Shown here: piece after piece, positions 40,101-52,400 of the stretch
Layout: each line of letters opens with the position of its first letter
Numbering within the stretch: position 1 is the first letter of the stretch
From: Pycnococcus provasolii
Lineage: Eukaryota; Chlorophyta; Pseudoscourfieldiophyceae; Pseudoscourfieldiales; Pycnococcaceae
Length of the DNA: 64,000 nucleotides
Direction: 5' to 3'
Assembly: GCA_938743325.2 (NCBI GenBank)
Contig: OW568873.1
Span: 803,456 to 867,455, forward strand
Made by a program: the position numbers and the translations under genes
The notes under the pieces: model-generated
Told to the model about the DNA's origin: nothing
Seen by the model: the letters and a program-made list of their open reading frames with translations, nothing else
Databases searched by the model: none

Positions 40101-43100
40101 GCTAGTGCACTTGCGAGCGAGCGGAAATCTTCGCTTTATTGAAGATCAGACAACTCGTAATCGTAGGATTGGAGGTCTGCTTACCTTCCGCACAATCGGT
40201 GCCGACGGCGATCCTCAGTCTGCTTTTCTCTCCTCTCATGTGAGGTTTAAACAAGGCACAATGGGCGTGAGAACAGACTCTTCAGACATGCGGAAGTTGC
40301 AATGTGCGGGAGTGTCGGTATCGTCGTCGTGGGGTTTGGCAAGGGAGCGAGATCCGGACACTTCAATCGAAACGTACTACAGGCACGAGATTAATCTCAA
40401 TCTTGCACTGCACTCGGATCAGCAGCGACAATTCACTCGAACGGTGGACGCATTCGCCATTGAAGCGACTTTGAGAGATATCTCTGCACTCGACCTTATG
40501 CAGCCACTGGTGGATATTGCGAGCACGCAGCCGTTTGCATGGCCCAACAAGGCTCTACTCAGCACAATACAATTCCCTGATGCTATTGTTAGTATTCACG
40601 AGAATCCAAGTGCAATTGGCAAAGGTAACATACAAGAAGGATGTTTGCCGAGCCCTGCGAGAGGTTCTTCGATCGCTTTCGATGAAATGCGCGTTGGTAA
40701 TTCGTTGCCGTTGAGATCGATCGATGGCTCTTACATCGTCATGAACATGAACTTGACAAAAGCGGGGCCAGGAATGTACGCAAATCTTACCGAGATGGAC
40801 CTTTCGCCATACGAGGTCACAGCCTCGGGCGACTTTGACATCTCCGCACCGTACATTGGATCAATTTTGCTCGAACCAGCCTCGACATACTCGGGTGTGC
40901 ATGCATCTGTTTTCATGGCAACTCAGCGTGCGGGAAACACCACGTCCGATTCGCATTCGTTCAATCTTTTCATCGACGCGCAAATTTCGATGTTAGGTGC
41001 AACGTGGCAAGCAAAGATCCAATTTCTCAAAAAAACGGTACGTCTTGTGTGATTGGTTATACTATATTTTGTCTTGTTTTGATTTTGTTCTATTCAGGAT
41101 TTGTTAGCTCGTGAACGTTAAATCTAGAATGGTGGGTGACATGTTTGATTTCTTACGTAGGTGGTGAAGTTATATCAGAAAATGGAAATAAATACTAATT
41201 CCCACCCTTGCTTCACAATTAATCATCACCACAGGAGGCAATATTGTTTTTTGAATCTGTGATCAGTACTCCAGTGCCAAACTCGTTCATCTTTCATATG
41301 AGCGACTACGTGTACGCTATGGAATTGAAGACTATCGTTTCCAAGGACGTGTCAATGCGGGCCAGTCTGATCACGTCTTCGGATGACGCGACGAGTGCTA
41401 GCTTGAAGTCTCACTTTGCCGTGAATGTCGAAGCCAAGAGCAATGCAGATACCGACCTTTTAGAAATGTACGCCAGGGAAGTTGACCTGATCATCACCAA
41501 ACATTGGAATGACACTCTGTCTGATGTCGTACATGGTATGGACGTGTCCTCATCGTCGAAGCAGCTCTCTATATGCCATTCACATCCTCTGCGTTTTGGT
41601 GCATGCATAGCTGCGTCGTATCACATGCTCGCAAGTGAAGAGATGAGTAAAAATGGTCGAGCAGCTCGGAGATTTCTCACCGATACAGACCGTGCGAATG
41701 CAGCAACGGCTCGATTGTCGCTTATTAGAGCGACTGAGGCACTTCGCACAATCTCACCAGGAAGCTCGAAGCTGCGGCGCATTCGCGTATCGAGCACAAT
41801 ATTCACACCGATGAGCGAGTATCTCAGAGATGTCGAAGAGTTGAGACGGAAGCGCTCATCGCTGGCAAGATGTGAGCTTCTCTCGGGTGATAATCCGAAG
41901 CCCTGTGCGAACCTCGCGTTCGAGGTGAAAAATCTTGAAGGAAACGTTTCCTCGTCTAGTCAGTGGACTTCCTGGGTAAGCAGACGTAACACTGAGGTTG
42001 ATGCAGAGGTTGCAGGTATCATTGCGGGAGGCACCGAGAAGACCTTCATGCTACATGCGAGGAGTCTTCATCTTCACACTTTCTCACAGGCTGTATTCGT
42101 GGCGTATCTCGATGATATTCATGCCTCATTTGCCGAATTGTTCGCTCGACACATCACGGGACATTACCGATACCCTCAAAATGATATTGAATTGGAGGAT
42201 GGCGGTTGCATGAATCCTACCGTTGTAGAACGATTGTACCCAACACGCTGCTCCAAGCATCCTCCGCCAACTTCAAGCAACGATGCAAAGATCGATTGGA
42301 ACGGCTGGGATGATGTTGCGGGATTGCTGGATCTTGCGCGTGCGTTGCAGCGCGAGGGACTGAATATGCTAGGCATCAGAGATCCACTTACATCTGTCAG
42401 CGATCAAACCAAAATCGTCAAATCATCCTTTTCTACGAGCGTCATCGTTGCTTCGTCCTCCAGAACAGACGAAGGTGGCGTACAATCGCACGAGGTGACG
42501 ACGATCGTTGACGAGCTCAATCAAAGATACCAGATGAATGAGATCACATCTGATTTACGCGACGGAGGAGCATTCCACGACTCGTTAATGCTTTCTGAAG
42601 ATACCAGCGATCGCAGTTTGCAGTTGCATGCCGTCACATCGACTGGAATCCCACGTTACGAGCTGACCAGGTCCTACGCGGCGTCGACGAATCCACTGCT
42701 TTGGGCGAATCTGTCGCTTGAAGGCGACGTCAATGATCCTCAGAAAAAGAGCGCGGCAGCTTGGGGTTGCCACATCGCGCGGGAGCCTGGTGTTGATTTT
42801 TCGAGCGATCTATGGAAGGCGAATCGTGAGAACGATATGGACCGCTTTGCCCGGACAGCTCTACGAGCTGCCTCGCGTGACTTTCTAAATCAAAGCATGG
42901 CGGATTGCGGGCCTGAAGAAGGCAGTGCAAGTAGGCGCTCGTTATTGCATGCGCCCAGTTTAACGCATCAACTCGCACGAGCTCATATTCGAAAGCCGCT
43001 GCGAATGATCTTACGCGGCGTGCTAGGATTTGCATTTCTATTTGTTGCGCGTGTATTTGCGTATGGAAATAGAGGCCCATCTCGTCTTACCAGAATGTCA

Positions 43101-46100
43101 CATGCACGGGTTCTCGCAGTAGTGCTCATCACGGTTACGACCTATTTTAGTTGCGTGACAGCACAGGACAGTTCATGCGAACGTTCCAAAGCGTCTAAAC
43201 TATTTCAGCTGGCAGCTAAGGAAATAAATCTTGGGGTTGAGTTCAATTGTTCAGGCATTGAAGATTATCCAATTGGATTTACGGTGCCGTCTTTTGAAGT
43301 TGGTGACCTGAGCATAGCGGAAAGTTCGTTTGAGGGTTCCATCAGTTTGAGTCCCGGATCGAAATTAGACTTTTCTGAAGCATCCTACGACATTTCGGCA
43401 TCAGCTGTCAATACGTTTGCTGTCACCTACACGGACCTGTTCCGTCTTGAAATTTCTGGTGTCGCGGTATCAGCAACAAAGAAAAGCGCACAAGACGATG
43501 TAAGCTGGACCTTTGATGGGACAATTGGGGAGTTGGGTTTGAACATTGATGCTAAGGCCAGTCAAATCAAATCTGTTGTTATTGATGGCGATATCAACGA
43601 CGACTCGTCAGAGGAATACACGAGAGATGTGTTGAGTCTATTTTCATCCGTGTTTGGTGATGGACTGGAGTTGAACAAGATATTCGTGGAACTGAACAAC
43701 GATGCGAATAAGTGGGATGTATTTGTTAAATTGGGCGTGAGTCTGTGGGGTGCAGACGCATCGCTCGTTGCCAACATTACAGACGGTGAATTTCGCTCGA
43801 TAGATGCGGCAATAACGCTCTCCGATAATGCTTTTGTCAAGTTGAGGGGTGTGCCACCTTGCAGCAAAACGGAAGGCGAGTCACTAAATGGCATAATCTC
43901 GTACAATCCAGGCACCGAATCGTCCGATCTTCTTGAGCTGACAGCTACGGTAGAAGCACAGTGCGATTCCGCCAACAAGGTGACGAAGCTTACGGTCAAG
44001 GCAAGCATGAACGGGCCATTTCAGCTTGACATGGGACCTTTGCTTGCGCTGAATGTGAAGGAGGAAGATACCGTTGCATTGATATACTCAAGAGAGTACG
44101 CAAAAGATGAGTACGCATATCTCTTTCTGAATGTGGTCGCGTACCCAATGAACATCACAGCATCCCTCGCCGAGAGCAATTCGTTCATCATCAAGATTGG
44201 CGATCGAAGTTCCGCAAACGCCGTGGACTGGGATAATGCCATGGTGTCCATTGGAGATTCCGAAGGGACTCTACGAAGCATCCTTCCTTCTGCATTCATA
44301 GGTGAAAATGCACTTGCTTTGCACTATTTTGAGTTGAGATTGGAAACACCTGACGATCAGGTGGAGTATGACCTGGCCTGTTTATTTAAGGTGGGCGGTA
44401 TCACTGTGAATGGAACCGTTCAAGCCGTGGGAGCCTCGCAGCGTCTAGAGGTGAACCGGTTCACGCTAAGCGTAGTTTCGGATGATGCCGAGCTTCGTAT
44501 GACAAGCGAGGGCGAGGGAGTAGTCAAAGCAAGTTTTCAGATGAAGGAGGAAATTGGAATAGGCTTCTTTCACATACTTCCATTTTCACTGCACGGTTCG
44601 ATTATTTTCTCAGATAACGGCCACTACGACTTGAGCATTGCACAACGAGATGGTGAGAAGGTCACAATTCGCTTTTTCGATCAAGATGTCGAGTTTTCAT
44701 TCGTAGAGGCAGCGTACAGTAGCTTGGATGGCACGTTGAGCTTTAGTGGCTTGGTTCAGGATTTATTCACTGTACGTTACGACAAAGTTGGCTTGAGCAT
44801 TTTGGACGCTCCCGAAAACGACGCGAAGAAGAATCGAAAGGCGTTTTGGAAGCGGACGACCAATTTGATAGCACGTAATATGTTTGATTTGAGCGCTCAA
44901 AACTTAAATGGCAAGAGTTTGGACAAACTCAATATCCTCGGAAAAATTCTTCGGGACACGTTTTCTGTTCCAGATGATATTGGAATTAACTATCTCTCAA
45001 TTCAGAGCAACGATGAGAGCAATGAGGGCGTCACGAAAGTATCCTTCGAGTACATTAGATATGAATTTCGAACAGCTTTCAATGTGAGCTACAACAATGG
45101 CACGCTCGTAGACATCGATGCTGTGCTTTCGAGTGGTCCGCTGTACATCCAAGTGAAGGGCACGTCGCTTTGCGGAGAAGATGGCACAGGTGGCACTCTG
45201 GACGGCGAAGTGGAACTCAAGGAGGGCGGCTTGGCGATTTTGCCAACTGGATTCAGGATTCCCATATCAATATCGTTTCAGTGTACGGATGGACAGTACG
45301 TTGGAATGAACTTTCTTGCAGAACTCGACGACGTTACGATAAACCTCGATGCAGTAGATGTTCGTATCGACAGACTCAAAGTACAGTACGATACGTCGTC
45401 GCGCAACCTAATGTTTTCTGGAATTTTCGGTGAAGGCAAAGTTGAGGTTCAATTTGAGTATTGTCCACACGACGTGGCATCATCTACGAACAAGACGAAT
45501 GCGTTGACGAATTCAAAGTCTAAATCCAAGTCTAGTTCCAAGTCCGACATGTCAATGTCACTATCTGTGATCATCGCCGAAGACATCGAGTTTAGCTCGT
45601 TGCACGACAAGCTACTGAGCGCAGATGCAAAAGACGCGGCGGTGGGTCCGATGTCGACGAGCTCCTCTTGTGGGGACGTGGGATCGGAGGTTCTGAGTAG
45701 CAAGATCAAGAAAGGCTCGTTTCTTCAGATGGAGTTGAATGACGCGGGTGTGAGTTTCGCTCTCGTTGGCAATATTCAACTCTTTGGTGCCGATCTAAGA
45801 CTTGTGTTGCTAGCCGAGAACCTTGGTTCCAAAAAGAGTTCGCGCTTTCTTGCATCTGTTCAGATCAGTGCCGATGCTTCGAATCTTCCTGGCGTCATCG
45901 CTTCAGCTGCTGAGAAAGCTGGTGGTAGTCTTGACATTATGCTCGCTATTGCCAACAAGGAGGGAACGTATCATGTGCCCGCCATCGATGACGATGACTC
46001 GAACGAGCACTCGACTCGCCGATTGTTAGCTGAGGGCAAGACAGGCGAATCCGGAGGCGAGACGATCGAGATGGAGGGCATATTCATGCTTAAGATCAGC

Positions 46101-49100
46101 CCTGGAGAGGAGGACCCATACGCGGGGATCAAGGATAGCAACGGGCCGCTGGCAGATGGCGAGTTTGGGACGGCATTTTTTATCACAGTTTCCTCCTTCT
46201 CTCCGCCGGAATTCAGCATATTTGTTTCAGTCGAAATTGACTTGGCTATTGGGAACTTTACAGATCCGTGTGCAACGACGGCCACGCTAAGGAACGTAAG
46301 AGGTGGAATCGCAGTCACGCCGCGTTCACTTTCCTTCTTCATCGCCTCGACGTTTGACATTGTCATTCCACGTTGCAGCAAACAAAAAGGCCTGAAGCAA
46401 CCGATACCTGGCGAAACGCCTGATTTAGTTGAGGTGTACGGCGCGCTGGGAATCAAGCTGCCGACATTCGAACTCGTTGGAAAGCTTGCGCTTGACGCAG
46501 GTGACGATGGTTGGCAAAATCCATTAAATGCTGGCGAGAAAATAACACTCTATAGGGTGGAAATTGAGCTCGGTATCATTTTTAACCCCCCGACCATCTC
46601 GTGCATTACCATTTACGCCGTTGCACAAATCGGCGAGCTCGATGGCACAATATACCTGGGTCTGAATCTGCTTCCCTTTCCCACGGTTGCGTTTACACTA
46701 GCTCTCGAGAATATTGGTTTGGGTGCGGCACTTGAACCTGCTTTCAGCGCAATGGGAGTCGATGGAATTGGGAATGATCCGGTGCTCAATGAAATATCAT
46801 TTTTTAGTGCAAGCTTCTTTCGAACCTGGGCGAACACACGCTTAGATGACTTAGTTATCAATGACGACTTGACAATACCGCCAGGCTTTGGAGTTGTTGC
46901 AAAAGACGCGTCTCTGCTGTATGGGCTGATTGAAGCCGAGGAGCTGAGTTTAATCGTGGCAAAAGTGGGTCATGGGGTCATGATCGAGGCATTCGCGAAT
47001 GTGAAGCCAATCAATATAATGAATATTTTTCAGGTGAAGGGACGCAATGCCGATAACCCGTACTTGTATATGAAGGTGCAGGTATCAACGAAAGCGATCA
47101 ACTTGGTATATTGCTCAAGTGGCGAAATTGTTTTCATGGGTATAAAGCTTGGTGTCACGATGAACATCAACTCTGGAAATCTCGATGCAGATTGCCGTCA
47201 AATTCTTGAAGATCGGAATGTGCAAATTCCTGAACGGCCGTCCAACGTGATCGATGCAACCGGCGGAATCTACATCGACGCGAGCTTAATCTGGGGCGAG
47301 CTTTATGTGAATGCGTTTTTCATGGCATCAACACTCAAGCTTTGGGAGAAAGACGCGAAGCTACAATTTGCATTTTCGATCGACACGGAAAATGACAGTA
47401 GTATCCTCACCGTGATCATCAGGCAGATGGCAGATGCGCTTTTCGGTTCACTCGAAAGCGCGATCGATGACATGTCAGAATTTGCCTACCGTGCAATTGA
47501 AAGGGCCATAGATCGCGTAGACGAAGCTCAAAGAGACGTCGAAGATGCGAGAAGGGATGTAAATGCGGGGATCGATAATGCGCAACGGAAAGTGAACAAT
47601 CTCCAGCGGTCAATTAACGACTCGAGAAATAAAGCTCACTACCATTGTGGTAGGTGCGGCTTCTGGAGACCAGGATCGTGTTTGAAGTGCCCCTGGTTTT
47701 GGGCAGAGGTTGGAGTACTTGAAGGGCTTCGAGCAGTAGCGATTGGAGTTCTTGAAATCGCTCGAGCAGCAGTGAATTCAGTGCTTTCTGTTGTTCAAGG
47801 CACTCTCGCACTTGCAAAGAATGCCCTGAAGTTAGTGAGAAATGCCCTGGAGCTGTTAGTGGAAACACTCAAGAGCTGCCTAGATTACGTGGCAGACCTT
47901 ATCAAGAAGGGAGCCGATGCACTTGACGCGATTATTCAGATCCAAAAGTTCAACGTCGGTGCATCCTTAGGAGACGGCAAAATATCAGCCGAGCTTTCCG
48001 TTACGTTGAATTTGTTCAATTCCGGCAGTAAGGCATTTAGTTTCGAGATTGATTCATTAGATTTAAAGAACTTGTGTACGTCAATCATGAATGGCATGAC
48101 CGATGCAGTACAAACATTCTTGGTTGGGTTCCTTCCGAAGAGTGTTAGGGATGCGTTCAATCTGAGAAGACGAAGACGACTGCAGCAACTTCCCCCGCCG
48201 AGCATGGTGAATGTGAACTGCACCGATCCGGTTATTGTCGCGTCGTGCTATCCGCGCTGCTGCAATAGTGCTGTGGGCGCCGATGTCGAAGCAAATGAAG
48301 AGGCTTACGAAATGCTGCGTTCGAGACACTTCAACCTTACTGCGGAAACAACAGACGAGGAAATTGAAGCTCAATCTGGCGCAATCTTTTTCGCCGCACG
48401 CGCGGTTTCAATGGAGAATGTTGGAGCTTTACCGCCGTACAAAGCGAGTGATCGCATGCGGCCACAGCCAAAGGCTAAGGTTGTGATGTCGTACACGACG
48501 ACTGCTACGGAATGGGCTGACAGAGGTGATCTACGTGAAAAGATGATTTCATCTCTGCAATCTACCGTCGATCGGTCCATCAAGGGCCACGAGAGCGAAG
48601 CATTGTCACCCAAGGCTGCATTTGCATGTTCGCCAAAATGTTATGCAACAACATCCGACGTCCTGTGGCAAGTCGAGGCTGGCCCCTTCTACTTTCACGA
48701 CATGCCGTCGATGGTTGAACATCTTGTGACGGATCAGGCGGAGACGCGTCTTCAGATTGAGATGCACGGCGTCGACGGTTTGCGCAGTCCAAAATTCGTC
48801 GGGCTGTCAGCCGGTAGTGCAGATTCTGTATTTGAGCACTTGCCAGCGGCGAGGAACTTTGTAGACTCAAAAGACATTTCGGATGCGGCTCTCGGTACGG
48901 ACAACGACTTGGGCACATGTGCGGAGAGCCGCACATCATTTTTCAACGACCCAATTCAAAACACGTCCACTGTACTGGATGTTACTGTGAAGAAGGCCTG
49001 GCATGAATCGCCGGGTGCCATTGCGTTAATCAGCACGGTATGTGCTACAACAGTCTTGTTGATCGCCGTGCCTGTGAGACTTCTTGTGAAAAAAAGGGAG

Positions 49101-49124
49101 CTTTCAAGGTTTTTAGGCCGATAA
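37171..49124 (+). CDS. Giant secreted/membrane protein, about 3,918 residues, two exons
   Basis: Exon 1 is 37171-41037 and exon 2 is 41235-49124. The 197-nt intron starts GTACGT, ends CACCACAG, has a TACTAAT branch motif near 41200, and is phase 0. Retention would give an early TGA at 41050. The chosen start gives a clear signal peptide (MTPRFAALCLLCFLLAAALP). The mature part is mostly beta-rich, repetitive and unfamiliar. Near residues 1879-1933 two hydrophobic segments occur (GVLGFAFLFVARVFAYG and RVLAVVLITVTTYFSCVTAQ); the second, after Met1910, looks like another signal peptide. Near 3365-3500 is a long amphipathic helix with a CGRCGFW...CLKCPWFW cysteine motif, seen in other large uncharacterised protist proteins as I recall. 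A transmembrane segment (ALISTVCATTVLLIAVPV, about 3883-3905) and a short basic tail end the protein. RRLLA-type processing sites are present. Function unknown; a cell-surface role is likely. The sequence looks poorer in GC than its neighbours. Confidence 0.7.
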
Positions 49125-49379
49125 TTCAGTAACGAAGTGTACTTTACTCTATCCAGCGGTTGTCCATTCACACCATTCACTTTCACCATTCAGCGCATTC
49201 ACCGGTGCCATTCACTTCGCGTTTTTGTACATTGCGCAGGTGATTTCGAAGGTTGTATCACTCTATCAGGGCGCTTTCGTTGGCTCAGTGAGGTCTCCGG
49301 TTGCGACTTGTTTTCGTTGATGTCGTCGCCATCGGTATTGTGAAAAAAAGGGAGCTTTCAAGGTTTTTAGGCCGATAAT
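49084..49379 (+). repeat. 42-bp perfect direct repeat bracketing dispersed repeat copy 2
   Basis: The same 42 bases (TGTGAAAAAAAGGGAGC core, ending GGCCGATAAT) occur at 49084-49125 and 49338-49379. The first copy encodes the last residues and the stop of the giant protein; the second lies in the 3' flank. The 212 bp between hold copy 2 of the dispersed 3'-UTR repeat (49126-49337). The arrangement fits insertion of the repeat with a target duplication, or a templated duplication. Confidence 0.9.
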
Positions 49380-49411
49380 GTTTCTGCATAAATAAATGTA
49401 AATATTACCAC

Positions 49412-52400
49412 TTAGATAACGGCTGCCGCGAGCTTCTCCTGCTCTGCGATGACCAACAAACACCACTTCCAGATCGCCGCCGCAGCCTTGCTCCCCCCCC
49501 GTGCATCCGAGTAGCTGACATCCGAAAGTAAGTCCGTCGCACCCTTCCGCTGCGCCGTGTCCGCGGGATGCGACTTCGCAAGTTCCATCCGATGCACAAG
49601 GTATTCCGGCTTCGTGGGCATCAGAACGATGCCACGAACCATGTCCGACCATAGGTTTGTGGTATCCGCGGGAATGTCGCCCGTGCCGCCCTTCAGGTGC
49701 CGCGTCACCGCGTCGTCGCCAAGAAGAAGGAAGAGTGCACTTGTGATTTTCACAATCAACGGCGGTGGACGCTTGTACGCGCGAAGTTCCGCAAGGAATC
49801 GCCGTAGTTTGCTTTGGTGTAGCTGGTGCTGCACGTGCCTTTGCGCAATGCGATACGCGTGCACCATGTTGTTGCGTCGAGCGCCAAACTGGTACGGGTA
49901 AGACTTGACGTTCCTACCTCGCTCAAATGTGCGCGGCGGAGGCGGAGGCTTCCACAGCCTACCGCGCACGCGCGGGCGGCCAGCCCTTGGCGCGGGGCCG
50001 AGACGCCCGTATCCACTGCTCTTTCCGGCGTACGAGACTGCGTGGTGTCGCACAGCGCCGTGGCCAGCCCTTGGCGCGGGGCCGAGACGCCCGTATCCGC
50101 TGCTCTTTCCGGCGTACGAGACTGCGTGGTGTCGCACAGCGCCGCGGTTTGGCGGTGGCGCGCATCCAAGTCCCATGAGAAGTCGCTGCAGAGCCTGCCG
50201 ACCTTTGGGGTTGCCACGCTTCAGCTGAGCTAGAACGTTGTGCGCCTCCTTATTCTCCACCTTATGTAAAGCTCCCATAAGTCTGCCAAGTGCTTCGCTC
50301 ACATCGCTGCGCTGCGAGTCGTCCATCTTCGGCGAGACGAATACCGCGGCGCCGCGTGCAACCTCACCCTTCTTGCTCTTCTTTCGGCGAGACCAGGTCA
50401 ACGGAGACACAAGAATTTCCTCGGATGCCTCCGTGAGCCCGCCTGGCGAGCGGCTGCGCGCAGCCTCTGCAACGGCGAGACGAAGCTTAGAAAGCAGCGG
50501 GTCCTTGCCCATCGCAAGGGCGGCTGGTGTCGAATTGTTTTGGCATACGGCACTTGCCCACACCTCCGCTTCGAGACCCTCAAGGGCATCCTCGGCAGTG
50601 TCGGACGTATCCGCAGGATCTCCGCTGCTCTCTGGCGCGGGAGAACCCGTTCCATCATCCTCGTCGTCACTGTCCACAGGTTCCTCTGTGTATCCGTCGT
50701 CAGCCGCCGGATCTGCATGCGTCGTCGATGAAGGACCTCCGGCTCCAAGAGCACCTAGACTTGATCCCGGTTCCACGCGCCAGAGCTGAACGCCCGATGC
50801 CATTCCACTATCAGTCAAGTCCTGGAGCATGTCTGCCACGTGCTGCTTGAGGTGCTCCTCACCACCCTGCTCAACGAGCGCGTCAATGAACGACTCGTCG
50901 GTCAGCGCGTCGAGCTTGTCGCTAACATCATCAATCGTCGGCGGCTCATCGGCAGAGCTTCGCTTAGCCGAGGCGGACGGTGTCAACAAGGATGAACGGT
51001 CGAACGCGGAGAGAGCCTCCTCCGTTTCCTCGCGAAGTTCGGGAGGTAAAGATGCAACAGCTCCCATACCAGCCGCGCGATCTTCGATAGAAGTCGCAGA
51101 CAGGATGATTGATACGCGGTCCGACGCAGGCAGCTCCGCGAGCACAGCCGCACGTGCTTCCGTATTCGGCAGGACGCCAAGCACAGCCACCGCCTCAGGT
51201 TGAGGCAGGGCTTTCAGCGCCCTAGCCTGGTCCCTCGGCGTATGCAGTGCTGCAATTTTCGCAGCGCTCGAAAGCGCCGCCACGCCTGCCGCAACTGACG
51301 AGCTATCCGCAGGCCGCATGCTGTCAAGCACAGCCTGCCTCTTCGCAATGTCTATCCCAGAAGCAATACGAGCCTTCACTGGCGCAGGCAGGGTCATAAG
51401 CACCTTGCCTGCGTCAGTGGGCGACAATGCCGCCAGCATCGTCACACTCTCCTGAACTGGAGCCGTCGATAGCTCTGCAGCCTTCGCGTTGGCAACCAGT
51501 TGTTCTTCCAGCGCTTTTTGCGTCTCGGGAAGATTATCAACGAGATGCTCGAGTGCCGTTGCGCGAAGAGGCGCGGGAACGAGGGCAAGTACATCGCCAC
51601 GCTCGCTTGCGGGGAGTTTTGCAAGCAACGACGCCTGCGTGGTTGGATCTATCGCTGCGGCTGTCACAGCTGCGGCAATCTCACGACTTGATAAATCTCC
51701 GATCGTTGTACCGTCGCTTTCTCTCTTCTCGTCTCCCGAGGCGGGATATAGCAGATCATCCAGCGCCTCCACAGCACGAACCGCTTCCGCAACAGCCCTA
51801 AGATCTGGTACTCGCATTTCTCCAAGAATGGCGTCACGTTCCTCGGGCATCAGCGAAGCGGCTACTAAGCCTCGCACGCCTTCAGGGAGGTTCAATAGCA
51901 CCGCCGCAGCCTCGGCAGCCGGAAGATCGCGAATTGCGTTCAGTGCTGCATCCGGCGTGCTTGCAAGGAGAAGCGCCTTTGAATTCGCTTGAGCCGCTTC
52001 GCGCAGCGCGTCGTCAGACTCTTTCCGCTTGCTCGTCGGTAGACGAGCGAGAGCTGCCATGCCTGCCGCGCGGTCGATTGGAGATGCCGCGGACAGGATC
52101 GACGCGCGGTCTGAAGCGTGCAGTTCAGCCAACACAGCCGAACGAGCCTCCACATTGGGCAAGGAGCCCAGCAAAGCCGCTGCATCAGACGCGGGAAGAG
52201 CCTGAAGTGCCATCGCCTGATCGCTGGCAGCCTGACTCGCGAGCTTTGCCTTGCCATTGATTGCCGCTACGCCTGCCGCGACTGATGCGCTGTCCGCGGG
52301 TCGCATCGTGCCAAGCACAGCCTCTCTCTTCAGAATTTCCATCACTGCGACAACGGGTGCTTGCATACCAGGTGGCAACGTACTCAGCAGCTTTCCAGCA

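Noticed and set aside
41038-41052. Two separate genes split at 41052
   Set aside because: A phase-0 GT-AG intron with a branch motif joins the two frames cleanly and there is no ATG near 41244.
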